64,000 nucleotides of DNA from JBJXGE01 sp046154185 (GTDB taxonomy: Bacteria; Planctomycetota; UBA8108; UBA1146; JAJFFE01), in the NCBI GenBank assembly GCA_046154185.1, contig JBJXGE010000066.1, forward strand, positions 1-64,000, read 5' to 3'. The position numbers were made by a program, and so were the translations under genes. The notes under the pieces were generated by a model. The model did not search any database. It worked only from the letters and a program-made list of their open reading frames with translations, and had not been told where the DNA came from. Below, piece by piece: positions 1 to 11,700 of this stretch. Numbering within the stretch: position 1 is the first letter of the stretch; every line of letters starts with the position of its first letter.

Positions 1-100
1 TTCGCACGCGAATCGTCGCCCGTTTGCATCGAGACGTTGCCGAAGTCGCCGATGACTCGCACGCATGACGCCATAGACTTATCCGTTCCGTCACACAAGA

Positions 101-1996
101 ATGGCGCGCATGAAACGAGCCGCGGTCTGTATTGGCGTCGATCGCGCGGGCAACTTGCCGCCACTGCGCGCCGCCGCCGCCGGCGCGAAGGAGTTCGCGG
201 CGTGGGCCGAAGGCCAAGGCTGCGAAACGAAGCTCCTCACGGACGCCGACGACGGCGATGTTTCGCTGCGACAAATCACCAAAGCCATCGCCGGGTTCGT
301 GTCCGCTGGGGTCTATGAGCAATTAATCGTCTACTTCGCCGGCCACGGCATTCTCAAGCAGGCGGAAACCGAATACTGGTTGTTGTCCGGCGCGCCCGAG
401 GACCCGAACGAGGCCGTCAACTTGTTCGGTTCGATCGCGCTCGGGCGCAACTCGCGCATTCCCCACCTGGTGTTCGTGTCCGACGCGTGTCGCTCGCGCG
501 CCGACTCGAGCGAGTTGCTCAACGTCGGCGGCGGCGTGATCTTTCCCAACTCCAAGGGCGGCGCGCCGCGACCGCAAGTCGACGTGTTCTACGCGACGTT
601 ACCCGGCGATCCGGCATACGAAGTCGCGCTCAAGGATTCGACGGCCGCCTATAAAGGCATCTTCACCGAGAGTTTGCTCGAAGTCGTTCGCGCGCCGAGC
701 GCCGAGCTCGTCGATTCCATCGACGACGGCGAGCACCGCCGTTCCATCGTCTACGCGTGGAAGCTCAAGGACCATCTCGAAGCGCTGGTTCCGCTGAAAG
801 CCGAGGCGGTCCGCATCACGTTGCGCCAAATCCCTGAGCTGCGCATCGAATCCCATCCGCCAAAGTACCTCGCGATCTTGCCCAGCGTGCCGGCGGTAGC
901 GCCGACACCTCGCCGCACCGTGCGCAGTGGTCGAAGGCCGGCAAAGGACGCGCCGGCGACAGCAGATTCGCGGTCCATCCCGCTCACCGCTAGTTTGCGC
1001 CAAGATCCCATCGGTGACTCGCTCGCGGCGCTGAAGTCGACGCACTTCTGGCAAGAGCCGGGCGCCGCCACGCCGCGCAAGACGCGCACGACACGCGGCG
1101 GCGCGCAACTCCACAAACTCGCGAGCAGCGGGCCCGTCGACCGCACTGGACTCACGACCGAGCTCGAAGCGCTCACGACGAAACACGGACGCGGTCACTT
1201 CGAGACAACGACGGGCATGACGGTGCACGGCGCCGGCGTCGCGGATGCGTCGGCGGCGCAGTGGCGCACCGAGGTCTTCCGCGACGATCACGACGCCGAT
1301 GCGACACACGTGCGGCTCACGCCGGTCGCGAAGGGAAAGTCGCCGGCGCGCGGACGCGCCGCAAACTCGCTGCTCCTCGAATTCGCTGCGGGCATCGGCA
1401 CGGTCGTCGGTATCCTCCCGGGCTTCATCGGCACGATCGTTGTCGAACAAAATCGCATCGTCAGCGTGAACTACGTGCCATCTGATCAAACGCCACGCTA
1501 TAACGAATACCTGCTATTCGCGACTGAGCTCGAGCGCATGAAAGCGTATGCGGCCGTCGCCGCCCGCAATGGCCGCTTCGTCGTCGAGCGCGAGCGTGCG
1601 AGTGATCTGGCTGATCGCCTGCGACGATTGAAGGCCTTCGATCCGATTCTCGGTCTCTACGCGGCGTACGCTTATGCGCAACACGGTCAAATCGATGAAC
1701 TGACATCCGTCTTCGCGCACATGCGCGATGACACAGCCCCCGTCCCGTTCGACGTCGCGATGCTCGCGGCGCGTTTCGGCGACGCGCCAGCCGGCGTGCC
1801 GAAGACGCGCGCCGGCATCACTCCGTTCTGCCCGATGTTGTCGCAAGGTTGGGCGTTAATTTTCAAAGGCGACGCACTCAACGCGCCGCTCTTACAAAAA
1901 CTGCAACCGCGCCTCTTGCCGTCCTTGTGGACCTGTTTCGACGCCCGCGGCGTCGCGCTCGTTCGCGCGGCTCTGAAAAAAGGAGATGTTCAATGA
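101..1996 (+). CDS. Caspase-like (C14) peptidase, first gene of a three-gene operon
   Basis: A 631-residue cytoplasmic protein with an N-terminal caspase/metacaspase fold (about residues 5-210). The His of the catalytic dyad is His82 in YFAGHG and the Cys is Cys130 in VSDACRSR, both at strand ends as in family C14. A basic Ala/Pro-rich linker (about 285-385) follows, then a conserved-looking C-terminal region starting near the HFETTTGMTVHGAG segment, whose function I do not recognise. No signal peptide is seen. The start is ATG at 101; an in-frame ATG at 110 is an alternative and neither has a clear ribosome site. The stop overlaps the start of the alpha/beta hydrolase gene (ATGA), so translation is probably coupled. 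Caspase-like proteases in bacteria often act as death effectors or as proteases that activate partner proteins. That role here is inference. Confidence 0.85.
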   Translation: MARMKRAAVCIGVDRAGNLPPLRAAAAGAKEFAAWAEGQGCETKLLTDADDGDVSLRQITKAIAGFVSAGVYEQLIVYFAGHGILKQAETEYWLLSGAPEDPNEAVNLFGSIALGRNSRIPHLVFVSDACRSRADSSELLNVGGGVIFPNSKGGAPRPQVDVFYATLPGDPAYEVALKDSTAAYKGIFTESLLEVVRAPSAELVDSIDDGEHRRSIVYAWKLKDHLEALVPLKAEAVRITLRQIPELRIESHPPKYLAILPSVPAVAPTPRRTVRSGRRPAKDAPATADSRSIPLTASLRQDPIGDSLAALKSTHFWQEPGAATPRKTRTTRGGAQLHKLASSGPVDRTGLTTELEALTTKHGRGHFETTTGMTVHGAGVADASAAQWRTEVFRDDHDADATHVRLTPVAKGKSPARGRAANSLLLEFAAGIGTVVGILPGFIGTIVVEQNRIVSVNYVPSDQTPRYNEYLLFATELERMKAYAAVAARNGRFVVERERASDLADRLRRLKAFDPILGLYAAYAYAQHGQIDELTSVFAHMRDDTAPVPFDVAMLAARFGDAPAGVPKTRAGITPFCPMLSQGWALIFKGDALNAPLLQKLQPRLLPSLWTCFDARGVALVRAALKKGDVQ

Positions 1997-2856
1997 AATT
2001 GATTCTCGTGCACGGTCGCAGTCAAGGCGGCAAGGATGCGAAGGCGCTCAAGCAAGAGTGGATTGCGGCGCTCGATCGGGGACTCACAGCGGCGAACGCA
2101 AAACTTCCCCTCGGTGTCGAGATTGAGTTTCCGTATTACGGCGACACGCTCGATCGCTTGGTCGAGGAGACCGAGACGCCGCTCGGCCACGACGTGCTCG
2201 CGCGTGGCGCCGAGGGTGATAGCGACGATGGTTTCCGCAAAGAGTTGTTGCTGGAACTCGCGCACGGCGCGGGGATCACCGATGCGCAAGTCGAAGCCGA
2301 GCTCGAGAGCAACGTGCGCAAGCGCGGCCCACTCAACTGGGAATGGGTACAAGGAGTATTGAAAGCCGTCGATCGCGTGCCGGGCCTCAGCTCGACGGCA
2401 GTCGATTTTTTTACGCGCGACGTTTACGTCTACTTGTCTTTCCCCGGCGTGCGGCGCGCGATCGACAAGATCGTCAACGACTCGCTCGGCGCCGGACCGT
2501 GCGTGGTGCTTGCGCACTCGCTCGGTACCGTGGTCGCCTACAACGTGCTCTGTGCGCGGCCGGCCGCGCCGCGCTACCCACGCTTCATCACCGTCGGGTC
2601 GCCGCTCGCCGTCTCCGCGATCAAGAAGCGACTCGAGAGTCCGCTGCGTTCGCCGCGTTGTGTTGGGCACTGGTTCAATGCTTACGACGAGCGCGATGTC
2701 GTTGCGCTCCGCGCGCTCGACGCGAAAAACTTTCCGGTGACGCCCGCCATCGAAAACAAACGCGACGTTCGCAATCACACCGACAATCGCCACGGCATCG
2801 ATGGCTACTTGTCGGATCCGGTGGTCGCGAAAAAGATCGCCGAGCTGCTGAGTTGA
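1993..2856 (+). CDS. Alpha/beta hydrolase (esterase/lipase-like), second gene of the caspase operon
   Basis: A 287-residue protein that begins with the MKLILVHGR strand typical of alpha/beta hydrolases (HG oxyanion region). The nucleophile elbow is AHSLGT with Ser176; the usual first Gly of GxSxG is Ala here. The acid may be one of the Asp residues in YDERD (about 231-235) and the base one of the His residues in NHTDNRHG (about 261-268). The start at 1993 is set by a strong AGGAGA site at 1981-1986 and by the 4-base overlap with the caspase stop. No signal peptide is seen, so it is probably cytoplasmic. Substrate is unknown; the neighbouring patatin gene suggests lipid or acyl-ester chemistry, which is inference. 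Confidence 0.85.
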   Translation: MKLILVHGRSQGGKDAKALKQEWIAALDRGLTAANAKLPLGVEIEFPYYGDTLDRLVEETETPLGHDVLARGAEGDSDDGFRKELLLELAHGAGITDAQVEAELESNVRKRGPLNWEWVQGVLKAVDRVPGLSSTAVDFFTRDVYVYLSFPGVRRAIDKIVNDSLGAGPCVVLAHSLGTVVAYNVLCARPAAPRYPRFITVGSPLAVSAIKKRLESPLRSPRCVGHWFNAYDERDVVALRALDAKNFPVTPAIENKRDVRNHTDNRHGIDGYLSDPVVAKKIAELLS

Positions 2857-2909
2857 GGACGCATCGTCGCGCGACAAAAAACGCTTTCATGCCGAGGGGG
2901 AATCACTGA

Positions 2910-5780
2910 ATGTCAAAAGCAAACGCCGGCGACGATCCCGCGCTTCCAGAGACCTTGCGGTCGCGCGAATCGGAATTGGTGGAAGGGCGTCGACGCGTCG
3001 CCGGTGTCGCAACCGATGAGCCGACGGCGGCGTTAGCGCTTTCTGGCGGCGGAATTCGCAGCGCGACTTTCTCGCTCGGGGTTTTGCAGTCGCTCGCGAA
3101 ACAACGCTTGCTGCGCCGCTTCGACTATTTGTCGACGGTTTCCGGTGGCGGCTACGCTGGTGGGTTTCTCGGATCGCTCTTTAGCCGCGCGGCGACGCGT
3201 CCGCCCGCGGAAACGACAAGCGGCAGCCCCGCGATCGATGTCGTCGAAGCAACGTTGGGCGACTCGCGCAGTCGCGCCATGCACTGGTTGCGCGAAAACG
3301 GCCGTTACTTGGCGCCGAACGGCTCGGGCGATCGATTGCTCGCGCTGGCAGTGGTCCTGCGTAACTGGGTTGCGCTCCACCTGGTGATGGCGACACTCGG
3401 TGTCGCGTTTTTTCTCGCGCTCATCGCGGCGCGCGCGAGCCTGAGTCTTGTTGAGACGCTCGAGGTCTCGCCGAGTTGGCTCGCTTCGATCGGCACGTTC
3501 GCGCGCGATGGAATCGTCGGCGATTGGCTGTGGTGGAGTCCGTACTTGGCGGTCGCGGGGATTTGTTTCGGCATTTGGGCGTTGCCGCTCGGTTGGGCGT
3601 ATTGGCTCACGCCGAGTCAAGCGCGCCGCAGCACCCATGGGTCCTTGAGCTACCGCATTCCGCCGTGGGTCACGGTCGCGCTCGTCGTCGCCGTCGGCAG
3701 CTCGTTGGCGGGGTATCAACTGATTGAGAAATCAGCGGCGATCCCATTCTCGTTCACGGTCTTTGCCGGCGGCGCCGCGCTCGCCGCCGCGCTGACGCTG
3801 GTGGCGTTCGTACGGCTCTTCCTCAAGAGCGAGCAGCGCGAAAAGAAAATGAATAACGTCGTGTCGAATCGGCTGCGAGTCGCGCTGTTCTTCACAATGG
3901 CATTCTTGGTCTTGGGTATCGTCGATTCGCTGGGGCAAACTTGTTATGTCGCGCTCGCGACCGCGTTCGGAAAAACCGAAGCGATCGCCCGCACCTCCGG
4001 TTCGGTGACAACTGCGGCAGGCGTGCTCGGCGGAGTCGCGGTGTTCCTCCAGCGCGTACTGATGGTGGTCGGCGACAAGGCCGGCGAAAAACGGCTGCGA
4101 CTCCCGACGCGATTGCTGACGTTAGGCGCCGCCTTGGCACTAGTCGGAGTCATCCTCGTCGCAGTCGCCTGCCTCGCGCACGGCATCGCTTGGGGTTGGA
4201 GAATTCCGGCCATCGCGAATCGGACCGCGGGCTGGTATGTGCCAGCGACAACCATCGACAACCTCCCGCAGTTTTTCCATGCGACGTGGCTGCTCGCCGG
4301 CTTCGTCGGCGTCGCGTTTCTGAGCTATGCTTTCGGCGGCACTTATCAGTTCCTCAATCGGTCGTCGCAGGCGCCGCTCTATAGCGCGCGTCTGACGCGC
4401 GCGTATCTCGGCGCGTCGAACTCGCAACGCGCTAAAGACGGCGACGACGCGGTCGTAAAAACGCACTCGAGTGATGACATCGCATTCGAGGACTACCAGC
4501 CCCATGCGGCCGGCGGGCCGCTCCATTTGATCTGCACGACGCTCAACGAGACGGTCGACGGCCAATCGCAACTCGAGCAACAAGATCGCAAAGGCATGGG
4601 CGTCGCCGTCGGTCCAGTCGGCATGACTGTCGGCGCGCGCCACCACGCGTACTGGGGTCGCTACGTCGATGCCGGAGACGCGAAGAAGAGCGGCTACATC
4701 CTGCGCACCGAAGCGTCGCTCCCCGATGGCGCGACTCGCAGCGGCTTCCAAGTTTTCGCGAGCCGCGAGGCCGGCGGTTGGATTCACTGCGAGCAGCTCA
4801 GTCTCGGGCAGTGGATCGGCATCTCCGGCGCGGCATTTTCGACCGGCATTGGCGTGCGCACCAGCCTCGGCATGAGTCTCCTCTGCGCAATCTTCAACGT
4901 GCGCCTCGGCCATTGGTGGGCGAGCGGCGTCGATCCCAATATCCGCCCCGTGCACCGGACCAAGAAGCGAACGCGAAACTTCGCGTTCTTCGAGTCGCAA
5001 CTCGCGCGGCTGCTCTCCGTGCAGTGGCATTTGCTCGATGAGTCGCTTGCGCGTTTTCATGGCACGGCGCGGCGCAACTGGTACTTGAGCGATGGCGGCC
5101 ACTTCGAAAACACCGCGTGCTACGAACTCATTCGCCGCCGCGTGCCGTTCATCGTGCTGTGCGATGACGGGGCCGATCCCGACTACGAACTCGACGACTT
5201 GGCGAACTTGACGCGCAAAGCGCGACTCGATTTCGGCGCGGAGATCGAGTTCTTGCGCGCTCCCGAACTCGACGCCGTGCTACACCCGGAAGTCCGCGCC
5301 GTTTTTGGCGAACTCGAACAGTTGCGGCGCGGGACGGTCGAACGGGAGCCGCACGCAAACGCGGCGCGCATCAAGGCCGATCGCACGGCGATGTCCTTCG
5401 CGCACGCCGCGCTCGCGAAGATCACTTACTCGGCGCCCGCCGACGCCGCGCGCCATTCCTACTTGCTCGTCATCAAACCGACGCTCACCGGCGATGAGAC
5501 CATCGACTTGATCGAGTACCACCGCAAGCACGCGGAGTTTCCGCAGGAGCCGACCGCCGATCAGTTCTTCGATGAGGCGCAGTGGGAAAGCTACCGCAAA
5601 CTCGGCGCGCACATCGGCGGGCGGTTGTTTCAACCGGTGAAAGACACCCGCCACGCGGGCTGGGCGCCTTGCGCGCTCAACCGCCGCGGCCTCGAAGCGC
5701 TCGACGCACGTCTCGCCGACTATGAGGCGAAACGTGCGTCGTGCAACTTCGACGACTACGAGGATCTGCAGACGGCGTGA
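2910..5780 (+). CDS. Membrane-embedded patatin-like phospholipase, third gene of the caspase operon
   Basis: A 956-residue patatin-family protein. The oxyanion motif GGGIRS is at residues 46-51 and the nucleophile is Ser78 in TVSGGGYAGG. The catalytic Asp is predicted at Asp728 in SDGGHFEN, matching the family DGG signature. The two halves of the active site are separated by about 650 residues, and this insert contains about seven hydrophobic stretches between roughly residues 145 and 480. The enzyme is therefore predicted to sit in the inner membrane next to its phospholipid substrate. A GAGGGGGA site lies just before the ATG at 2910, and 53 bases separate it from the hydrolase stop. Patatin phospholipases are known membrane-destroying effectors in anti-phage systems such as CBASS (CapV); whether this one acts so is inference. 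It converges on the alpha-2-macroglobulin gene with 12 bases between stops. Confidence 0.88.
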   Translation: MSKANAGDDPALPETLRSRESELVEGRRRVAGVATDEPTAALALSGGGIRSATFSLGVLQSLAKQRLLRRFDYLSTVSGGGYAGGFLGSLFSRAATRPPAETTSGSPAIDVVEATLGDSRSRAMHWLRENGRYLAPNGSGDRLLALAVVLRNWVALHLVMATLGVAFFLALIAARASLSLVETLEVSPSWLASIGTFARDGIVGDWLWWSPYLAVAGICFGIWALPLGWAYWLTPSQARRSTHGSLSYRIPPWVTVALVVAVGSSLAGYQLIEKSAAIPFSFTVFAGGAALAAALTLVAFVRLFLKSEQREKKMNNVVSNRLRVALFFTMAFLVLGIVDSLGQTCYVALATAFGKTEAIARTSGSVTTAAGVLGGVAVFLQRVLMVVGDKAGEKRLRLPTRLLTLGAALALVGVILVAVACLAHGIAWGWRIPAIANRTAGWYVPATTIDNLPQFFHATWLLAGFVGVAFLSYAFGGTYQFLNRSSQAPLYSARLTRAYLGASNSQRAKDGDDAVVKTHSSDDIAFEDYQPHAAGGPLHLICTTLNETVDGQSQLEQQDRKGMGVAVGPVGMTVGARHHAYWGRYVDAGDAKKSGYILRTEASLPDGATRSGFQVFASREAGGWIHCEQLSLGQWIGISGAAFSTGIGVRTSLGMSLLCAIFNVRLGHWWASGVDPNIRPVHRTKKRTRNFAFFESQLARLLSVQWHLLDESLARFHGTARRNWYLSDGGHFENTACYELIRRRVPFIVLCDDGADPDYELDDLANLTRKARLDFGAEIEFLRAPELDAVLHPEVRAVFGELEQLRRGTVEREPHANAARIKADRTAMSFAHAALAKITYSAPADAARHSYLLVIKPTLTGDETIDLIEYHRKHAEFPQEPTADQFFDEAQWESYRKLGAHIGGRLFQPVKDTRHAGWAPCALNRRGLEALDARLADYEAKRASCNFDDYEDLQTA

Positions 5781-5792
5781 TCGAGTCTTCGT

Positions 5793-8700
5793 TTACGGCC
5801 GTTTCCGCTCGCCGATCGCGAGGACGATCTCATCCGAGTTGCCGCGGAGTTCCGGCGCGTACATGGCGTAGCCTTGCGCCGGGAGCGCGTGAAAGCGGCC
5901 GGGTATTTCGGCGCGCAATCGGTAGCTCACGCTGTGTTCGCCGCGGGCAAGCGAGTGCACGAAGAAGCACACTTTGCGATCGCGCAGCTCCATGTAAGCG
6001 CGGAGCGCGTTGCCGTTGTAGCCGCTCCGCAAGTCGACGGGTTCGAAGCCGGCGCCTTTGAAGTCTTCGAAGATCACGTACTCGTAGTCGTTCTTGCTCG
6101 CGATCGAGAGTTCGATCTCGACGAGATCGCCGCTCGCGAGTTCAGCGCCATCGGCGAGCTCGACGCGCTTGAATTTCTCGACTCTTTGTTCGATGACTTG
6201 TCCGTGGTCTCCAGAAACTTGAGCCGTCTGCTCGACTGGATCGAGGCGATAGGCCTTGCGATTCACTTTTAGCTCGAGGCCTTCGCGCTTGATGTGCTCT
6301 TCGAGCGAAAACGTGCGCAAGTACGCGTTGTAGTAGAGGGGGCCCGCGCCTGTGCGGCGCAGCTCCAGCCGCCGGGCGCCGCCAGCAACGGCGCTGCCGC
6401 GCAGCTCGAACTGGTTGTCGATGCCGAACAGGTTTTCGGGCGTGATCGCGACCGTCTTCCGCTTTTCGCCGTCGAGCCAAACCTCGACGGTCATGTTGGG
6501 TTTGTCCTCGCCGCTCGCGCGGAGAAACTCGGCCATCGCCTCGACACAAATCGCGGTGTCGCGCGTCGAGTGCCAGCGGCCGCCGTGTTTGCGATTGTTG
6601 AGCAAGTACTTCACGAGCCGCGCCGCCTTCTCGCCTTTCGGCTCGACGCGCGACAACAGCTTCAAGTAGTAAGCGTGCGCCTCGTATTCGCTGCCGTACC
6701 AGTACCACCAATAGCCGTCCGGCAGATTCAAGTACATCGTCTGATTCTCGTCGTCTTGGACTTCGAATTGCGCGATGTTGCGAATCAACATGTCACGCTC
6801 TTCGGTGCGCTGCGTGAGGTCGAGCGCGATACCGAGCATCGCCTTCGCGTAGACCGCCAGATTCGTGCGATCGCGGTACAGGTAGCCCCGCATCGCGTCG
6901 TTCGGCATCCCGCCCTCGACCAGCACGAGGTGCACGAACGCGTCGAGATTGTCGGCGCTTGCCTTCTGCGGGACGGTCGGCGGTTTGCCGGCATTCGCGA
7001 GCAGCACGAGCTGCGCGTCTTGATAGCGCGCCAGCCACGCGCGCCCCGCCTCGACGACACCCGGCACGATCGCGACATCGTTTCCGAGCGCGAGCGTGAG
7101 ACCATGCACGACGTATGCGGTGGTGTGCGCCGACGAACGCTCGCCGAAACCGGAGAACCAACCCCAACCGCCATCCGACAACTGCATGTCGGTGAGACGG
7201 CGCACGCCTTCCTTGACCATCGCCGTGAGTTCGTCCGCATCGAACACGGGATTGCGCGACCATTGCTTCCACTGCGCGGCCCGCACGGCGGGATCGCCGA
7301 GTTCTTGGGCATTGAGATTCGCCTGCTTCTCGCGAATCGTCGCGAGGTCAATTCCCATCTCGAGGAGCGTCTTCTGGGTGAGAACGGCCGGCAGAAAGCG
7401 GCTCAAGGTCTGCTCGGTGCAACCATACGGGTAGTCGACGAGGTACGGGAGCGCGTCGACCATCGCCGCCGCGAGCGTCGGCGAAAAGCGCACGGTCAAG
7501 ACGGTTTCTTCGACGCGACGCGCCTCCGGCACTTCGAGTTGAAATGCGGCGGCGTCTTGCGCCGGCCGCAACACTCCCGAGATGGACTTCAACAAGTCCG
7601 CGCCGTGCACGTGCACCGGGAAGCGCTGCTCCATCGCGTCCGATTCCTCGTCGCTGAGCGCGAGCATGCGCACGACCGCTTCGCCTTCTTTGTTGACCTT
7701 CACGCGCCAGTCGACGCGTGCCGCGCCGCCGGCTTCGATGTCGATCGTTTGACGGCGGGCGCCGAGCGCCTCCAGCGTTTCACCGTCGAGTTCGAGCGCC
7801 ACCTGCACGCGCTTCTGGCTCGACAAATAGTTGTGTACGTTCGCGGACAACACGACTTCGTCGTTCTGCGTGAAGAAGCGCGGCGCCTGCAGCCGCAACA
7901 ACAAGTTCTTGCGCGTCACTACTTCGGCATCGCCTTGGCCGACGCGCGTTCCCTCCGCCATACTCCAAACCCGCACGCGCCAGGTCGTGAGATTCTCCGG
8001 CAACTTGACGGGCACGCGTGCGATGCCGCGCGCGTCCGTGCGCAACGATGCGACCCACAGCGCGGTGTCGGCGAATTCCTTCCGCACTTCGGCCGCGACC
8101 AACTCAGTTTCGCCGGCAGCTTCTCCGCCCGGCGCTTCCGCGTCCGCAGCCAAGACTCCGGCTTCGAGAAATCCGCCGGCGACGCCGAGCGATTCCGATT
8201 TCGCGGCCGACCCCGGCGCCGGCATGCCGCGGGCACTCTTGCTACCCGCCGCGCGCGCGCGACGCTCGACTCGCCCGCTGTCTCCGTCCGACTCTTCCGC
8301 GTCGATCTCGCCGAAAAGTCCAATCGTCGCCATCGCCACGTCGCGCGGACCGTAGATCGCCCAACTCGATCGTTGCGCGCTGTGCGCAAGAGCGATGTGA
8401 TGCTGGCGGCGCCACTTCCAGAAAACGTCGCGCATCATCGGCACATTGCTGCCGCCCGCGATGTAGTCGACGCTCTTGTCGTACATGCAGATAACCGTAT
8501 CGCCCGTGATCGGCTCGCCGTTCAAGTCGGTGAGTTGGACTTCGACCTCGCCGCTCGCTCCGGGCTTGTACTCAGCCGCGGACGGCAGCACGGCTACGTT
8601 GTGCACACGGCTCTCGGGCGGCACGACGATCTCGCGCATTTGCGTGTGCACCTTGCCGTTCGAAATCGTCAACGCCTCGACGAAGAAATTCGGCATGTCG

Positions 8701-11700
8701 TCTTTGGTAATCGCGATCGTCTCGGTCACGCTCTTGCCGCTCAGCTTCAGTACTTTGGGCTTCGGATAGACACTGTTGGCCGGGCGCACGAACAGCAAGA
8801 CCGTGCTCGCCCGCTGCTCGGTGTTCACGACGAGTTCCACCGACTCGCCGGGTTTGTATTCGCGCTGGTCCTGCACCAGTTCGAGATCGTTGAAGCGATA
8901 GTCGGCGGCATCGAAGCCTTCGCCGCGCACCAAAAAGACGATCGCGCCTTCGCGCGTATGGCCGGAGCTGGTCGCCGTCAAACTGTAGCTGAGTCGAAAT
9001 TGGCCGGGCGCCGCCGCCGTGAGTTCGAGCTGCGCTGTCCCGGCCGCGTTCGTGGCGAGCGGCCACGACTCGACTGCGGTTTCCTCCGGCACGCCGTTCT
9101 TGTACGCGATCTTGAAGAGCTGCGCTTTGCCGCTCCCCTCGACCGGCTGCGAGTCGGGCGTGCTCGCCGACATGCTCGCGCGCACGGTGTCACCCGCGCG
9201 ATAGTGACCGCGATCGAGCCACACATAGACATTGAACGGCTCGCGCGCGACTAGCACTGAACCAATGCCGACGATTGTCCGACGCGATGCATCGACGACT
9301 TCCGCCGTGATCGTGTACCGATGATCGGTGTCGCCGTGGATCGCCTTTGCGACCGCGGTGTCGATCATGACGCGCACCTGGCCATCGCTCCCGATCGGCA
9401 CCTCCCCTTCCGCGACAACCTCGGGCTGCGCGGGCGAGTAGCCGATCCACCATGGCGCGATGCGATCGCAGCCCCAGGAGCGCCAGCCCGGATACCAATC
9501 GTAGTCATAGCCGAACCACCAGTAGCCGGGACCATACAGCCAGTCCCACGCGCCGACCGGACAGAAGCGCCGCGTCGTACTCGAGCGCATCACCTTGTAC
9601 TTGACGGTCGCCTCCGTCACCGGCGATCCGAAGTAATAGCGCGCGGCGATCGTCGCTTCGATGCGCTCGCCGAGTTCGACGGGTTTGTCGGGCGCCGTCA
9701 CCGTCACCTCGAACTCGGGCTTCTTGTATTCCTCGACGCGGAAATCGCCGCCGCCGAGATGGCGGGCGTCGGCGCCGACGACGCGCATGCGATAAACGCC
9801 GAGCGTCGCGTCGGCCGGCAAGGTCCAATCGACCGCGATGCCGCCGAACTCATCGGCGACGAGTTGTTGCTCCAGTAGCTTCTCGTTCTTTGGTGACTGC
9901 ACGACAACACCGAACGACACGCCCGCGAACTCCGACTTTCCTCTGAGGTCGTAGCGCGCCCGCGCCACCCAAAACTTCATCTGCACTTTTTGCGCGGGTC
10001 GGTAGACCGGGCGATCGCTGATCGCGAAGACACGCACGGCGTCGTAGCGCCGTTCTCGCTCGCTGCGATACCAGACGTGATCAAAGCCGAGGAACGCGAG
10101 CCGCCCCTTTTCGGTGCGCGCGATCGCGAGCCAGTTGTGGTTCCGCCCTTGGCGGCCGTGTGTGACCGTCACGAGTCCGTTCGCGTCCGTGAATTCCGCA
10201 AACTGCCCCGTCTTGACGTGGGCGCGATCGTCCTTGGTGTCGACGTGATAGCCGAAGAATTCGACGTTGGCGCGGGCGATCGGCTGTCCGCTCACGGCGT
10301 CGGCGACGAAATAGAGCGTTTGTCCATCCAGCGGTTTCCGCACGATAATCGTGTCATCGACCCACAATAGTATGTGGCAACGATTGCCGTCCTTCATGTT
10401 GGCCGTGACGAGATACGCACCGGCCTGCTCGAGCGGCGTCGTGATCGTCGTCACGCGATCGAAGTGTTTCGGCAGCGGCTCGAGCGCGTGCGTCCATTCC
10501 GCGACCTTATCGCCGACGTACTTTGCTTGGTTTTCCGAAACAATGTTGTAGCCGATGTTCTCGAGTTGCACGCGCGACCAATCGAACTCCTTGGGATCAG
10601 ACTTGAGATACGTCTTCATGTCGTCCAACAGCAGTGCAACGTCGACGCGATAGGCGCTGAAGCGCACTTCCTTGCCGTTGCGGTAGCGATAGTCGAAGGT
10701 CGCACCGCGACTCGCCGGTTGCGTTGTCGTCGGCTCGATGCGGCCCCAGTTGCCGACGATCTGCTCTACTCGCGCTTGATACGCCGCCTCGGTCTTGGCG
10801 ACGCGGCGCCAATACTCGGCCGCGCGCGGAAACTGCCGGCGATTCTCGTGGATGACGGCAAGCCCGATGAGCGCCGTCGAGCTTTCGCGCTGCGTCGCTA
10901 GCGCGAGCACGCGCTCGTAAATGCGGATCGGATTGAACTCGGGTTCGAGTTTGAAGCGCTGGATCCCGGTCGCGAGCCGCGCGATGGTCTCATCGTCGCC
11001 GAGCGTGTGAACCGCATAGGGACCATCTTTCGTCGCGTCCGCGTCGTCGCCGCCGTCACCGAAGAAGCCGTAACCCGCCAACGTCTCGACGCCGAATTGC
11101 CGCTGCCAAAAATTCGCCTGCGCGAGCAGCGACTCCAGCAAGAAACCCTCGCCAGCACTCTCGGCCTCGCCGAGTAGCCACCGCCAACGTTCGCCGTCGT
11201 TGCGGGCGGCGCTGAAAGACGCGGGCGCGCGGTACACGATGGCCTTGTTGTTCGCGTCGACCGGCGCTGCGCGCCCATCGTTGCCGTAGTGGTGCCAGCC
11301 CTCCTCGTAATCGGGCAGCGTCGTGAGATCGGTGAGCGCTTGCAGTCGCCAACTGCCGAACTGGTCGGAATTGATGATCGACGCATACTGGAAATAGAAA
11401 CGTCCGGCGCTCTGCTTGTCCGCGTCGGACGCAAGCGTACGCGCCGCAAGGAGCGTGCGCGCCGCGTCGAGCAACTGCAGCGCGCGCGCGCGATCGCGCA
11501 AGTACGCGTTCACGTAGTCGCCAGTGCCGCCGCGATGATGCCCACGCTGAAAGACGCCGGAGATGATGAATCCGTGGTGGTTTCCGGACACGTATTGCCC
11601 GGCGACCGCCGCGAGCACGCGCCAATCCGCTTCGTGCTTGGCGGCCACCGCTTCGAGGAACGCGTCCCGCTCGTTTTCGCGATTGAGCTGCGCGAGGCAA

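Noticed and set aside
6294..9254. 986-codon open frame on the plus strand opposite the alpha-2-macroglobulin gene
   Set aside because: The translation is Arg/Ala/Val/His-rich with no domain, and the opposite strand has a signal peptide, thioester motif and full-length family match.
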